A stretch of DNA of 64,000 nucleotides from Anseranas semipalmata. Its lineage: Eukaryota; Chordata; Aves; Anseriformes; Anseranatidae. A model generated the notes under the pieces. That model had not been told where the DNA came from and searched no databases. It saw only the letters and a program-made list of their open reading frames with translations. The stretch is taken from NCBI GenBank assembly GCA_013399115.1, contig VXAA01005610.1, forward strand, positions 44,171 to 108,170, given 5' to 3'. Every line of letters begins with the position of its first letter. Position 1 is the first letter of the stretch. Positions 33,186-44,145 of this stretch are shown one piece after another. Made by a program: the position numbers and the translations under genes.

Positions 33186-33300
33186 AGCTATGTGCAGAAG
33201 CCACATCTGTTAAGTGCCACGGCCATATAGAAGATCAGTGGCAAAGCTGGAAATAAAACCCAGCAGTCCTGAGCCCTTGGGCTGTATCTTATCCATAGTA
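33186..33300 (-). mobile_element. MIR/tRNA-SINE remnant
   Basis: The plus strand reads AGATCAGTGGCAAAGCTGG then AAATAAAACCCAGCAGTCC, followed by CTGTATCTTATCCATAGTA. This is the reverse complement of the tRNA-derived head and body of amniote SINEs (recalled gist: TCAGTGGCAGAGCTGGGAATAGAACCCAGGAGTCC). On the minus strand the A-to-B-box order is intact but worn. Confidence 0.65.
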
Positions 33301-35560
33301 CTTAGCTTTCTAAATGTTTATGTTAAATAAACTCTTTCTGGAATTATTCAACATAATAATTATTGGTAGATAATTGCCTGTAATACTATACAAGTAATAA
33401 TCATCATAGATACAAAATCAGTTTTAAATAATGTCAGGTCATGACACCACCCAAGGAAAAACCTTTCCTAGTTTACAAAGCACATGTTCTTATGTCTAAG
33501 GCAGTCACAGCCAAACCTTAATTACCTGCAGAACACAGGTTTCTCTGCAAAATATTCCCATGACATTGCAATATTATGCGCCACTGAGGACCCATTTTGC
33601 ACCCCAGTTGCCTTCCCTGTGGCCCCTCTTCACTTACAAGGGGTCACCCAGTGATGGCAGCAAGAAAGACGAGTGACCCTATGCCCAGCTCCCAGGGAAC
33701 ACGAGGACAGAGGTTCAGAGGCACTGCAATGAGCTCCCTGATGCAAGTCCATCTGCATTTGAGTTTCTCAAGCTCTTAAAAGGGATATCCCCTCATTCAG
33801 CTCTTTGGTGTGGTCTCTAACACCGAGCCCACCTCTTGAGCTGTTTGTTGGTAAGCTTTGCTTGGCCCTCTGTAAACTCTGGCCTGATTTGGCCTACAGG
33901 GAAGCTCATCACCACAGGACCTAAAATGACCAAAAAAACCAGCATCAGAGCCAGTTCTTGCTACACTGCCTGTGTAGATTGCCATTTCTGAAGGCAGAGG
34001 GGGAAGAGAGGAATGAGTGACAGGCAAGAAGGAGAGAAATGAGCCTCTAATTAGATGCAAGACAAGTCTACACCACACAATGAGCCCCAAACTGGCTCCG
34101 AGCAGGCTGGTACATCCACACAGCCCACACATGGAGGCACAAGTTCCTCATACTCAAGGTCAAACACCCCTTTCCCAAAAATATGCAAAAATGAGGGGCT
34201 ATGAGTGAATGCAGTCATCAGGGTCCTGAAAGGACTAGAGGACAAGGGGGTGGCTGCGTGGCAAGGCACACTGGTTGACGCTATATCGGGCACAGGACCA
34301 CAGCAAGGCAGACAGGGGGTCCCAGACCTGGGGGCTTGAGATCCCTGCAGAAGGCCTTGGTGTGTGGGATGCCAGCACGAGGCAAGGCAGGGTGAATAAA
34401 GAACCAGCTGAACCCTCTGCAGCACACCAAAATGAACAAAAGCCAGTAAGCTTACTGGAAGAGAACCACTGATGCCCTGCTTACTGCTCCTGCCAACCTG
34501 GAGGTCTCACGAGGCTGCACCAAGCAGAGCTGAATGCCAGCTGCAGGGCAGTCGGAGGAGAGGATGCCCAAGGTGACATTACAGTGCCCTTGTTACCAGG
34601 AGAAGCAGGCTGATGAGGCATGGTCACGCCTGCAGATGTTGGGTTTGTAGGTGGTCCGAAGCTGACCTCCCCTGGGATGAATAGCTTGCTTGTTCTCAAG
34701 ATAAAGAAACAAAATGAAAGAGTGCAGAGAGGAGAAAGGGCTCCTTGTGGCTGTCTGAGCAGTTCAAAGACGCCTCACGCTGCGCAGTGGGAGTCGTAGG
34801 CACCAGGGTGCTCCAAGCTAGCAGGGAGAGGAGCCACCCATCCAACAGCTGTTGACAAGGATGCGGTACCAAGCCGAGGGACCAAACAGAAAGCCTGGCT
34901 GGGAACTGAGGAGATGCTCTTTGCCATGAGGAGTCACCGAGTCCTATTAACAGAGACGCAGGGTTCTCTGGGGAACTCTTTGATGCAAGTCAATGACCCC
35001 TGGAGAGCAGCACGCTTACAGTTCTGCTTGATTCAGCATGGACTTTAATATAGAGGAAGAAGGATCCCCAGAGACAAGCCTCGGACTTGCAAGCCAGGAG
35101 CAGCGATAGACCAGCTCTGGCATTGCACACAAAGGCAGAGACAGCAGCTCTGCAGCCGCTGCTCCCAGCAGGTTCAGCCACAAAGGGTCTTCCCTGATGG
35201 GACCACCACCAGGCAAGCAATGCCAGAAGGCAGCAGGCAAGGAGTCACCCGGTCTGAGCACAACTCCTGCCTGCAGAGCCACGAGCACAGCAAAGAGCTC
35301 CCGCTGAGCAAACTCAGCTGCCTTCGCTCCATCCTCTAGCCAAACCCAGGACTAAGCACTTGATGGCGGTTCCAGGTCGCAAGGATAAAACAGAAACCCA
35401 AACAGCAGCAGCACAAATCATCAGGCAGCTCTCAAAGTGGTGCGTCAGCACCAAGCAAGCTAAAAGGTGCTGCTGGTGCGAACGCAGGCTTTGCTGCCCT
35501 GGTAGCATTGGCAGGGCCCCTGGCTGACATAATGCTTCCAGCAAAGGGCAGAGCATTCCT
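33301..35560. other. Gene-free stretch
   Basis: The 33300-33440 part is A/T-rich (TAATAATTATT, TAATAATCATCATAG). A 16-bp palindrome lies at 34443. No gene recognised. Confidence 0.5.
34443..34458. repeat. 16-bp perfect palindrome
   Basis: CCAGTAAGCTTACTGG is self-complementary, with a HindIII word (AAGCTT) at its centre. One such palindrome is expected by chance in this length. Confidence 0.9.
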
Positions 35561-35563
35561 CCA

Positions 35564-35709
35564 CGGCGGTGCCCAACAGATGGCGGTGCCCACGTGACGT
35601 CAAGCTGTGTCAGCAGAAGCGTGTTGCGGCGTGAGACGACATTGCGATGTCCTCCATGACATCACCCGGGCCGAGGGTTTGCGGCTGGGCCCACGGAGCA
35701 GGTCGTGCT
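35564..35709 (+). promoter_or_regulatory. Candidate CRE/E-box promoter and first exon
   Basis: A local CpG-rich patch in otherwise CpG-poor DNA contains the overlapping E-box and CRE CACGTGACGTCA (CACGTG 35591-35596, TGACGTCA 35595-35602). It also has a YY1-like AGATGGCGG near 35578-35586, and an 11-bp word, GGCGGTGCCCA, given twice around 35566 and 35583. There is no TATA box. A strong donor, GCT|GTAAGT, begins at 35710, so the patch could be a TATA-less promoter plus first exon. YY1 and CRE motifs near start sites are typical of housekeeping or testis-active promoters. Transcription is not shown. Confidence 0.35.
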
Positions 35710-36138
35710 GTAAGTTACAGGAATTACAACACACCCGCAAACACTGGCCCCACGGCCCCGAGCCAGGGCCACCTGCCATTCTCGTGGCAGCGGGAACAGG
35801 ACAGCTCAGCCTCAAATGCCCATCCGAACAGAGCCGGCATCGTCTGCCTCGCAGGGTGGCTATTTCCTAGGGGACTTCCATGTCTACAGGCTGACAACAG
35901 AGGTCACTGGTTCCCTCCCACTAACCTTTCCCACCCGCACCCAGCTCAGTACTTCTTGTTCTTCCTTAAAATAAACAGGGGCTCTCAGGCCATGGCAGTG
36001 CTTTTGGCAGGGGGTAACAGTGGAAAGGCAAGACGAAAGGAGGTAAAGTTCCCTCTAACCACCTTCCCATGGACTGGAACCTGCCCCAAGGGCTTTTGTA
36101 ATGGCCTAGATTTGGTCTGTTGTGTTGGTGATGGGTAG
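35647..36138 (+). CDS. Speculative 163-codon ORF after CRE cluster
   Basis: This frame starts at an ATG about 45 bp after the CRE and runs 163 codons without a stop. No signal peptide, membrane segment or known domain is visible. The composition is Ser/Pro/Gly-rich at the start and Lys/Phe/Cys-bearing at the end. An AATAAA at 36238-36243 lies about 100 bp after the stop, so promoter, ORF and poly(A) signal are in order. Against it, the donor-like site at 35710 falls inside the frame, the start context (TTGCGATGT) lacks a purine-rich Kozak match at -3, and the frame length is within reach of chance. I do not recognise it and assign no function. Confidence 0.1.
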   Translation: MSSMTSPGPRVCGWAHGAGRAVSYRNYNTPANTGPTAPSQGHLPFSWQREQDSSASNAHPNRAGIVCLAGWLFPRGLPCLQADNRGHWFPPTNLSHPHPAQYFLFFLKINRGSQAMAVLLAGGNSGKARRKEVKFPLTTFPWTGTCPKGFCNGLDLVCCVGDG

Positions 36139-36237
36139 GATTTTTTTTTTTTATTGAAATATACATCCTTGCAGATAAACAGGTTGCTAACATTTGCTGA
36201 CCACACTAGGGATGGAGGAGGCCTCAATCACAAGCTC

Positions 36238-36265
36238 AATAAAGCTGCATTTAAAAAAAATAAAA
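36238..36265 (+). terminator. Possible poly(A) signal with A-rich tract
   Basis: AATAAA at 36238-36243 is followed after about 9 nt by an A-rich run. It could be the 3' end of a transcript from the 35.6 kb promoter-like patch, or of an old retroposed copy. On its own AATAAA is common in A/T-rich DNA. Confidence 0.2.
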
Positions 36266-36610
36266 GAACATAAAAGGGGCATGGGGAATCTCTGCTCTGT
36301 GATATTTTCCATTGGGTTCTGAGCAAGGCAATTCAGCACATGGGAAACACCCTCAGGGCACCACTGGAAAGGCAGCGATCGACCAAAAGGACAGAGGTGC
36401 GGGAGAACTGCTACCACATCTGAACCGAGACTCCACCACCCATGCCAGCCCCAAGGAAGTTGTTCCTGCCTGCACCGACAGCCCAGTCCTCTGGCAGCGT
36501 ACACTTGGATAAGTCCGACAGCTCTGACACCACTACACATTACAGCAGTAAAGTCCCTTTTGTCTCCAGGGGGCTTTCTTGACCTGTAGACGTCAACCTT
36601 TGGGCAATGG

Positions 36611-36626
36611 AGGTCAGGAAAGGTCA
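36611..36626 (+). promoter_or_regulatory. Perfect DR4 nuclear-receptor motif
   Basis: AGGTCA GGAA AGGTCA is a perfect direct repeat of the AGGTCA half-site with 4-nt spacing, the consensus for thyroid-hormone receptor/RXR and LXR/RXR heterodimers. It lies about 1 kb downstream of the CRE-type promoter patch. Confidence 0.4.
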
Positions 36627-37639
36627 GCAAGGTGGGCATGGGGCTGGGAGCACGCGATGGCCACGGGCAAAGGGTCCCTTCCCCAGCTATTCACGCTCTG
36701 CTCAAGGTCAGCGATTCTCTCCAGGGCACGGTGCTTGCGGGCACAAAGTAGGGGACATCAACGGGTTGTGCTGGCTTTTGTGGGTGGGATACAGGCACCC
36801 CTCACTTTGACTAGTGATTTGCCATGAGGACCAGCAAAAGCCTCAAAGGCATTTTAGGATACAGTACCAGGCAGAGACACGCTGCAGCATCTCTGATAGA
36901 AACAAGCCTCAGACCTATGGCTACAAGTCCCTGAATAACACCAATTGTCCTTTCTGTGTCACTTTGCTGCTGCAGGCTGCAAAGTGCTCCGTAAACACAA
37001 GCAGAAGCAACTTCACAGCCTGCATGGAGACAAACTGGTGTATTAAGCTCTCAGCATGGGAGGGAGTATCAAGAGGCAATGGAGAACAAGCCTGTTTGGG
37101 GACAGCTTGTAAACCAGGAACAGAGGAGAAGGACGCAACAAGCAAGATATGTAACCTTCCCTCAAACAAGCAGTGATGTGTTTTTAAGTGGATTTAATGT
37201 GCCTGGGAAGGGCTGACACAGCCATGGTCTAGACAAGACATCACCTCAGAACGCACTGGCCTACTAGACAGCTTCAAAGACAGGTGACAGCCCTTTAGCC
37301 ACACTGCAAGGACTTAGATATTGCAGCAATGGATAGCTTAAGCAAATACATAAAGAGAATAACCATGAAGACAGGACAAAATCTTGAGCTCAGCCCTCCT
37401 AGTACTCAGGATCCACCAGGGAAGAACCAAGCAGAAAACCTGCCCTGCTTTGCTTCATGGAGAGGAGATGAACACAAAGTTTTCCCACATACTTAAGCAT
37501 ATAGAAGCTAGACGATTGGCAAAGCACAACCGATGGGACGCTGATACCAGTGGAATCTCTGGGTCCCAGTTGAGGGCTTGTACTGGAATGACATTGGGTA
37601 GAACTTAACATCTAAGTAGGGCAGACAAAAGTCATTCCT

Positions 37640-37715
37640 GCTTTACAGGTGGAGAGCTGAGGCTTAGGGACAGGAGCACAAGGCCACAACACTTTTCCGA
37701 AGCAAACCCTGGCAT
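37640..37715 (-). mobile_element. MIR/SINE remnant
   Basis: CTTTACAGGTGGAGAGCTGAGGCTTAGGG followed by AGGCCACA matches the reverse complement of the MIR body (recalled gist: TTTACAGATGAGGAAACTGAGGC then AAGGTCACA). Old and truncated. Confidence 0.55.
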
Positions 37716-40700
37716 TGCACAGGTTCACTCCCAGCATCTGGAGCCACACGCTGTCAGCTGGGCTGTTCATGCCAGCCCCAGCCTTGCCCACCAGCAGGTT
37801 TTCCTCTGGGGCTGTGTGTGTACCTGGGGGCCAGCGGGATGTTGCCATCACAAGAAAGGTGTAGCTGAAACTTGGGTTACTGAGCTAGGGAAGCATTTAC
37901 AGGGTCAGACTTTCCAAAACTCCTGGGCCAGGACTCTCATCGAGGAAGAAGGTACACATTGGGTTTGCCCACTTTATGGGCAATTAATGCTATTAAAGTA
38001 CAGTACTCCTAGGTTAGCCATCTGTTTTGACTCCTAGCCTTCCGAGGAGACCTCAGCAGAACAATTGATATACGATCCAAACCCCAGAGTTAAAGAAACA
38101 AGGAGCATATTCACTCGTTATCACCCTACAGTCTCCCAACCTTCCAGGAAGAAAACAGCACAGGGACCTCCTCCCCTCAACATAAACCCCCAGCTGGGAA
38201 ACATCCTTTAGACCCAGGAAACAGAGGAAAGAGGACTGGATCCCTGCTTATCACTGGCTTTCCATTAAAGATTCCCCATCCCACAGCTGCTCCCGTACCA
38301 ACCATTGCCCCAGCACGGGGCAGAAGTGAGATATGAGCACCACCTGGATGTTTTTGCAGCAGGAAAGGAGCAAACCAAAGGCAGGCAAGCAAAGAGTTAA
38401 GCAACAGATCAGTGCCTGTCATCAACAACCCTGGATGCGCCCCAAGTCTCCGGTGTTGGTACCTGGGCGCCTACCTCTGTCTCTGGGGTGGAGTCCTTCT
38501 AACCACAGGGCAGCCTCACCTGCATTCCTGCTCCCTGAGTGACAGCTCGGGAGCAGCTCGCTCCAGCCTAAGCCTTGGCAGGAAAAAAGATGCCTCCTGC
38601 AGGGCCAAGTCAGACTCGCCCTGGAAATCTCCTTACTTAGTAGAAACAGGTTAAGGAGCCAAGGGCTTGGCACTGGCGAGTGTTTTGCTGGAGATGTTTA
38701 GGAGTGCATTGAAATTGCCAGCTTGCATCTCCTTAGATGTCTGAGCAATATCCTAGCACAGAATTAGGCAGGTAATAAGGGCTTGAAAGCAGGAACAACC
38801 ACAGCTGGATTAAGATACAGGCACTCTATGCCTTTGCTCAGTTCCCTGGCTCACAGAGACTTCGGATGACATCAGTCTTAGCTTTCGCTTAGTAAAAGCG
38901 TTTCTGGCACTGTTTGCAAAGAGAAGCTGGAAGGCAAGTTGTGTGAGAGCCACTGCTCCAGTGACAGTTGCCCAAGTTCAAAGACAGGGTCCAGCTGGGG
39001 GAACAGCAGCAGTCACTATCGCTGGAGCCAAGAAAAAGACTCCTGGACACAGGTCCACAATCCCCTTGGTATGAAGGTGACTTGGCTGGCAAGAGCACCA
39101 GAACAGCTCCTGCTACCACACGGAGGCACCACGCCAGTGGGTGGAAGCTCTGGGGCAACCACAGGCAGTCTCAAGGGTACCCAATGGTTTCCATCAGCCC
39201 TGGGAATGACCAGAGGTGTACAGGGCTGGACTTCCCACCTGCTGGTATCCATCCAGGTCTCTGCCCTTACCTTTCATCTGCTCCTGCATCGAAACCATGA
39301 AGCTAGCTCTGAACCATCTCTCTGGCAAAGCCTGGAAGCCTCCCATCTCCAACCCTCCCAGGTCCAGAGAAGAGGGAGGGCTCAGCTACTGGGTTTGCAG
39401 CCTACACACCAGCTGAGCACAGAGCCAGATTTTTAGACAACCTCTGCCATCACACAACTGCCTGCTGCTTATCCCCATAGAGCTGAGCAAGGATGTGGGT
39501 GTTTCACAGCCCCAGCCTGCCCAGTGGCATTTCCCCAACAGTTCTGGGGCTGCTCTGCTTGCTTTTTGGTCAAACCTTGTCCAGCAAAACCCACTTTGCC
39601 ACCCAAATGAGCCCAAGAGGAGCTTTATCTCACCTGGCTCAGCTGTCTGTTGTACAGGTGTCACTCCCTGCCAGCGGCCTGGCTTCAGCACCGTTGTCGT
39701 GCCCAGATGAGCCCAAGGAGTCAAGGTTCAGGCCATGCTCCCTGCCCTGCAGGAGGGCTCTGAGTAAGCGGATCCCTGCAGCACCATGCTCTTGCTGGAG
39801 CTCCACTATCAAGCACCAGCACCCAGTCCAGCAGGGCAGCTTATTAATCCTCTCCAGCCCACATGAAGCTTGCTGATGACATTAAGGGTCCCCAGTGAAA
39901 AATCACCGTGTTTTAAGGGTATGGATGGATGCTGACACCTGATCTTGTTAGTGCAGCTTAATGAGTTACTGATCATCAGCTGAGCCATGGTAGCTCAGTT
40001 CATTAAAATGCAAACTAGGAACAACTGCAGTAATTTGATCACTTGTAATCCTCCACACATTGTCTTAAACATGTTTTGATTCAGTTTCCTCCATAAGTAA
40101 CGTAGTGAAACTGCTGCCAGTTTTTGCAAAGTGCTTTGATTTATACAGATGAGGAGCATAAGTTGAGAGTATATTTCCTCTTCCTGCCTTTTGTCTTTCT
40201 TATCTATTTAAACTTGTACGATATTCACAGTCAGAACTGACTGACAAAAGGCACTCCTAATCTGCTTTGGTCCTTTAAACCTTATCTTTTTCACAACTGC
40301 TTCAGTCCCAGAAATTGTTTCTTCTTTGTCTCAGCACTACAGCAGCTGAAGAATCTCCAGAGAAATGCGGATCTCATCCATGGAGCAGTAGTTTATTCAG
40401 AAATTTACAACCATCCCCCTCAGAGCTGCATGACTACAATGCCAAGTTCTTTGTGTGGCAATATAACTCCACTAGCTCCAGCAGCATTAGTCTTCCTTGA
40501 ACACCATCCATCATGAAGGGGATGCTGGGGAGGAACAAGAGCATCTCAGGGGCTGAGGATGACCACAGCAGGCAGAGCAGGGTGCTGGCAGCAGGGGCCA
40601 TCAATAGTCCTGAACCAGGTAAAGCAATCAGTCAGGTCCCAGGTCCCTCCAGAGGATCTTCAGGAGCAGCAGGAAACAGAGACAAACCCACAAGGTAGGT

Positions 40701-40813
40701 CCGAGGGGTGCACCCAGGAGATGGGTTACTGCCAGCATAGGTCCGAGGGCTATCCAGAAGACAACACTTGAGACACACACATCTGCAACATTAGCTCAGA
40801 GCCCAGGTCCTGG

Positions 40814-40823
40814 CCTTAAATGG
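40814..40823. promoter_or_regulatory. CArG box (SRF motif)
   Basis: CCTTAAATGG fits CC(A/T)6GG, the serum response factor core. It is isolated, with no TATA box or gene start beside it. Confidence 0.25.
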
Positions 40824-42305
40824 AGCTCCTGGGCCTATGGGCAGAAGGAGAGGGTGAAGACCCCGTGTGAAGCTGCCCGGGGTCATTAAGGCCTGGTAGT
40901 GCACTCAGGGCCCTGACAGCAGGCTCCCTAGGTAAGGTGAACATTTCTGTAGTTGAGTTTCTTCATGCTGCTTGGAACCACTCACTTACAGGAGGAGTAA
41001 AGAGGATTCAAAGGCAACAGCAGCTTCCCACCCCCTCTACTCCCTTTGACCAAATTCCCATTGTCATTCAAACTACACGCTCAAGAAACTCAAAAAGAAA
41101 GCTCACAATGTTCATAGAAGCAGTTCCTGCCATTTATAAGGCACAGTCCTGATGTACACCATACAAACCCTCCATGTTCCCAAGGCAAGTTGGCAGATTT
41201 TCATAATCCAAGCTGCCTGAGCTGTTATTGGCAAGGAAACCTATCTGCTTCAGTCCTGGTTCAAGCAAGCTGGTCCTGGTGATGCTGAACCCAGCCCTGT
41301 AGGAGTACAAGGACCCCATCAGCCATGTAAAGATGTATCTAGCGTGGGAGCTTTCAGCAAGCCATGATCCCTTATCACATCAGGCTTGTTTGCTCTGCCT
41401 ACATCCACCAAGAAATTAAGGAAGCAATAGCTCTTGAAAGCACTAAAGACTGTCTGTAATCCAATGTGGCTTCATGAGGATTTCTAGGAGATGAAGATGG
41501 TGAAACATAGGCTTCTGGGACCCCAGGCAGGAAAGTGGCTCTTAGACTACCCCACTGGTTTGAGGTCTGGGTCTCAGAGAAGACCCCCGCCCTCGACCTG
41601 TGATAAATGACCTCCCTGGTACATTCTCTGTTACAGAAGTGCCATGGCCCGCTCTGGAAGGAGCTGTCTTTGGCTGGTGACCGCCTTCTGACCACGCAGT
41701 GTCCTCTGCTCTAGCCCAGCACAGACAGGGAAATCTTCTGATTGCCTTGGTCTTGCACGAAGCAGCACAAATGGCTTTCACCACCCTGCGCGAACACGGT
41801 GACCCTCCCTCCAACAGCGAACCAAATTGCTATCTTGGTTTTATCTCAGTGCTGCACCCCTGACACATGGAGAGAATCAGAGCCGAAAGTGCTGGTTCCA
41901 GCTTTTGCCAGCTAACAGAGAAATGCATATTCCCCTCTGGTTTTCCTTCACTTTTCAGACCTCAATTCATTCATGTTCAGGGAAACCACTTTGCCAAAGG
42001 GACTCGCAGGGGCTATAGAGTAGTTTTATCCAATTACTTTTTAACTACACCTGTGATTCCGAGTGAGGTCTGGACACTGTCAAGGAGAGCAAGGCTGGCT
42101 TTGTGTTCATAAATTAAATCGTTTGCTGGGAAGCAACCCAAGGAGCACAGGCTTTTCCCTTTTATGCCTCTGTTCCCCATTCCAGATCAATGTGGACATA
42201 ACAAGAAAAATGGAAACATTCCAAAACAAAATTTCACCCCCAAATCTGTTTCTGTTGAATCATGTCAAGACCTGATGTTACAAGAAGAGTACAGCACAAC
42301 TGTTG

Positions 42306-42319
42306 TTTTTTTTTTTTTT
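42306..42319 (+). repeat. T14 homopolymer
   Basis: Fourteen consecutive T. On the minus strand this is a poly(A), but no retroposon body was recognised next to it. Confidence 0.9.
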
Positions 42320-42514
42320 CTGATATAATGGAAAACAGTGATACCAAAAATGAATAAATAAATAGTCATCCTCAGGGGAACGAAGGCAAGAAACCTTCAG
42401 ATTTTCTAACAGAATGGAATAAAAAGGTAAACTGATTCTTGCTTAACAACATGCTTCATTCTGAGAGAGTTTGAGGATGATATGGGGCTCTTTTGGGTAC
42501 TCAGACACTGCACC

Positions 42515-42762
42515 AGTAGTGAGGAACTCCAGAAGGAGCTCACAAAACTGAATGAGTGGGCAAAAATCAGCCAAATGATCTGAAGTGTAAATAACAGTAA
42601 TATACCTAGGAAAAAGTAATCCAAACCATGCCTATACTGTGCTGAAGTCAGAAACGGTAGATACAGATCAGGAAAAAGATCTTGGGGGCATCACTGGCAA
42701 TTCTCTGAAACCATTATTTCAATGTATGGCGGCAGCCATAAAGAGGGCACGAGAAAAATCAG
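42515..42762 (+). mobile_element. CR1-like LINE remnant (RT C-terminal part)
   Basis: Ordered words match recalled CR1 reverse-transcriptase 3' coding sequence: GGAACTCCAGAAGGAGCTCA; GAATGAGTGGGCAAAAATC; CCTAGGAAAAAGTAATCC; GATCAGGAAAAAGATCTTGG then GGGCATCACTGGCAATTCTC; and TGTATGGCGGCAGCCATAAA. This corresponds to the 'DLGVIVDNSL...QCAAAVKKA' region of the family. Indels and stops break every frame. It is an old, non-functional fragment. Confidence 0.7.
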
Positions 42763-44097
42763 ACACACAGGTGAAATTTTGGCTCTTCTGAAATAACTGG
42801 CAGAAAACCTGAAGCCTCTGGTGTAGTGATATCTGACAAGTAGCACCCAAATACCCTATATGAAAGAACAGAAGACACTAAAGGGTAAGACACTGGCAGA
42901 GGCAAGACGTTATTCAGGTGATGCATATAAAGACGCTGTCTGCACACAGCTCAGTGCAGCAGAAGGCGGCAAATATTTAGAGCAACCCTGCTTTTTTTTA
43001 CCAGCTGGAGGGGCAGCAGTAGTTTTGCCTCCTCTGGAGATTTCATGGCTTTGAAGCAAAAAGCAGGCATGTCTTATGGCTCCCCTACATGTTCCAGCCT
43101 CACCAAAACTGCTGGCTCCTCTGCTCCCTGCTCTCGCAATTCTCCAGCAGCATTACCCAAACTTTGACTTTAGAAATTCAGATGCTTCACTGTCTCTGTA
43201 AGATCTTTTTGTCTTGCTGCAATTCACAGGGTTTTTTTGTTTGTTTGTTTGGTTGGTTGGTTTGGTGGGCTTTTTTGTTTGTTTGTTTGCTTGTTTAAGG
43301 CTCTCCTAAAATGAAAGAATTGCCCGACACAGTGCCATCAAGGAACTCTGAGAAGTGGGCAGGAGGTCCTGGGGAGGCTAGCAGGCTCAGCTCAATTTTA
43401 CCATGCTCTCCAATGCAATACAAAACAGTATTATTAATCAGAACAATAATAAGGAAAAGAATGACATCACATCATGGGAATTTGGTGGGCAAGACACAAT
43501 CGTGTTGATGAAGTCTGCTAGGGAGATTAGTGAAGGCAGAAATGGCATTTCAGAGCCTAATTCCCATCTGCAAGCCCCTAAATCCACTTGTGTATCTGAA
43601 AAACTTTTTTGAGTAGCTGCAGGCTGGACACGTCTAGATTTACGGCAGATTTAATCTCAAAGTGGTCATGAAATTCCAGCCTGAATCGCTGAAACTTACC
43701 AGCTTTGTAATTTGGGCAGAAACAACTGAGAGGGGATTTGGGGATGCTTGGGGTCAGCCTCCTAATATCCACTGAGATTATTGCTGTGTAAGATATTAAG
43801 CAGATGATGGACTTGGACCAGAATGAATGTCTCCTTTTCCACTCATTCCACCTCTATCACTGTATTTAAAACAACGCTGCATGGTGGTTTGTAACACTGC
43901 AAGCCCCAAGTTCATCTGTCCAGTGGGAATGAGACGCACTGAGCACTACACAAAGGGAGAGGCCAGTCCTACAGGTTGCCATCTGGCTCCAGTTCTCCGT
44001 ACAAGCAAGACAGGTGAAGGCTGGTTATAATTGACCCCAATTCCTCAAATAGCCCCAATTGCCAAGGAGATGGCTAAATAGCAGTCTCCAAAACTGC
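42763..44097. other. Gene-free stretch
   Basis: The first 200 bp may continue the CR1 remnant. A minus-strand donor, CTG|GTAAGT, lies near 43695, within a 64-codon minus-strand frame that I do not recognise. No exon called. Confidence 0.45.
43231..43294 (+). repeat. (TTTG)n/(TTGG)n simple repeat
   Basis: A T/G-rich run of TTTG, TTGG and T6-7 units. Local frames translate as Phe/Val/Leu-rich strings and are not membrane proteins. Confidence 0.9.
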
Positions 44098-44145
44098 TCA
44101 GAATGGACCCAGGTGTCCTGGTGCCCTATGGCCCGGGACAGAAAC
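44098..44145 (-). mobile_element. Possible tRNA-SINE head fragment
   Basis: ATGGACCCAGGTGTCCTGGTGCCC followed by TGGCCCGGGACAG resembles the reverse complement of the tRNA-derived head of sauropsid SINEs (GGGACTGGGAGTCAGGACACCTGGGTTC). Only about 45 bp can be placed. Confidence 0.35.

Larger units (their letters stand above)
36139..37639. other. Gene-free stretch
   Basis: Contains a T12-13 run near 36140, the AATAAA at 36238-36243 followed by A-rich TTTAAAAAAAATAAAAG, and a DR4 motif at 36611-36626. A minus-strand frame over 36187-36639 has no known domain. Confidence 0.45.
37716..42514. other. Gene-free stretch
   Basis: Mixed DNA with no recognised exon. A CArG-box word lies at 40814 and donor-like sites lie at 40619 (CAG|GTAAAG), 40694 (AAG|GTAGGT) and 40930. 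A T14 run lies at 42306-42319. The left half of a REST/RE1 element (TTCAGCACC) occurs near 39684 without a matching right half. Confidence 0.5.

Noticed and set aside
36139..36160. Minus-strand AATAAA followed by poly(A), as the 3' end of a retroposed mRNA.
   Set aside because: The A-run begins inside the signal itself with no 10-30 nt spacing, and no gene was recognised upstream on that strand.
39684..39704. REST/RE1-like TTCAGCACC.
   Set aside because: Only the left half-site matches. The right half is absent.
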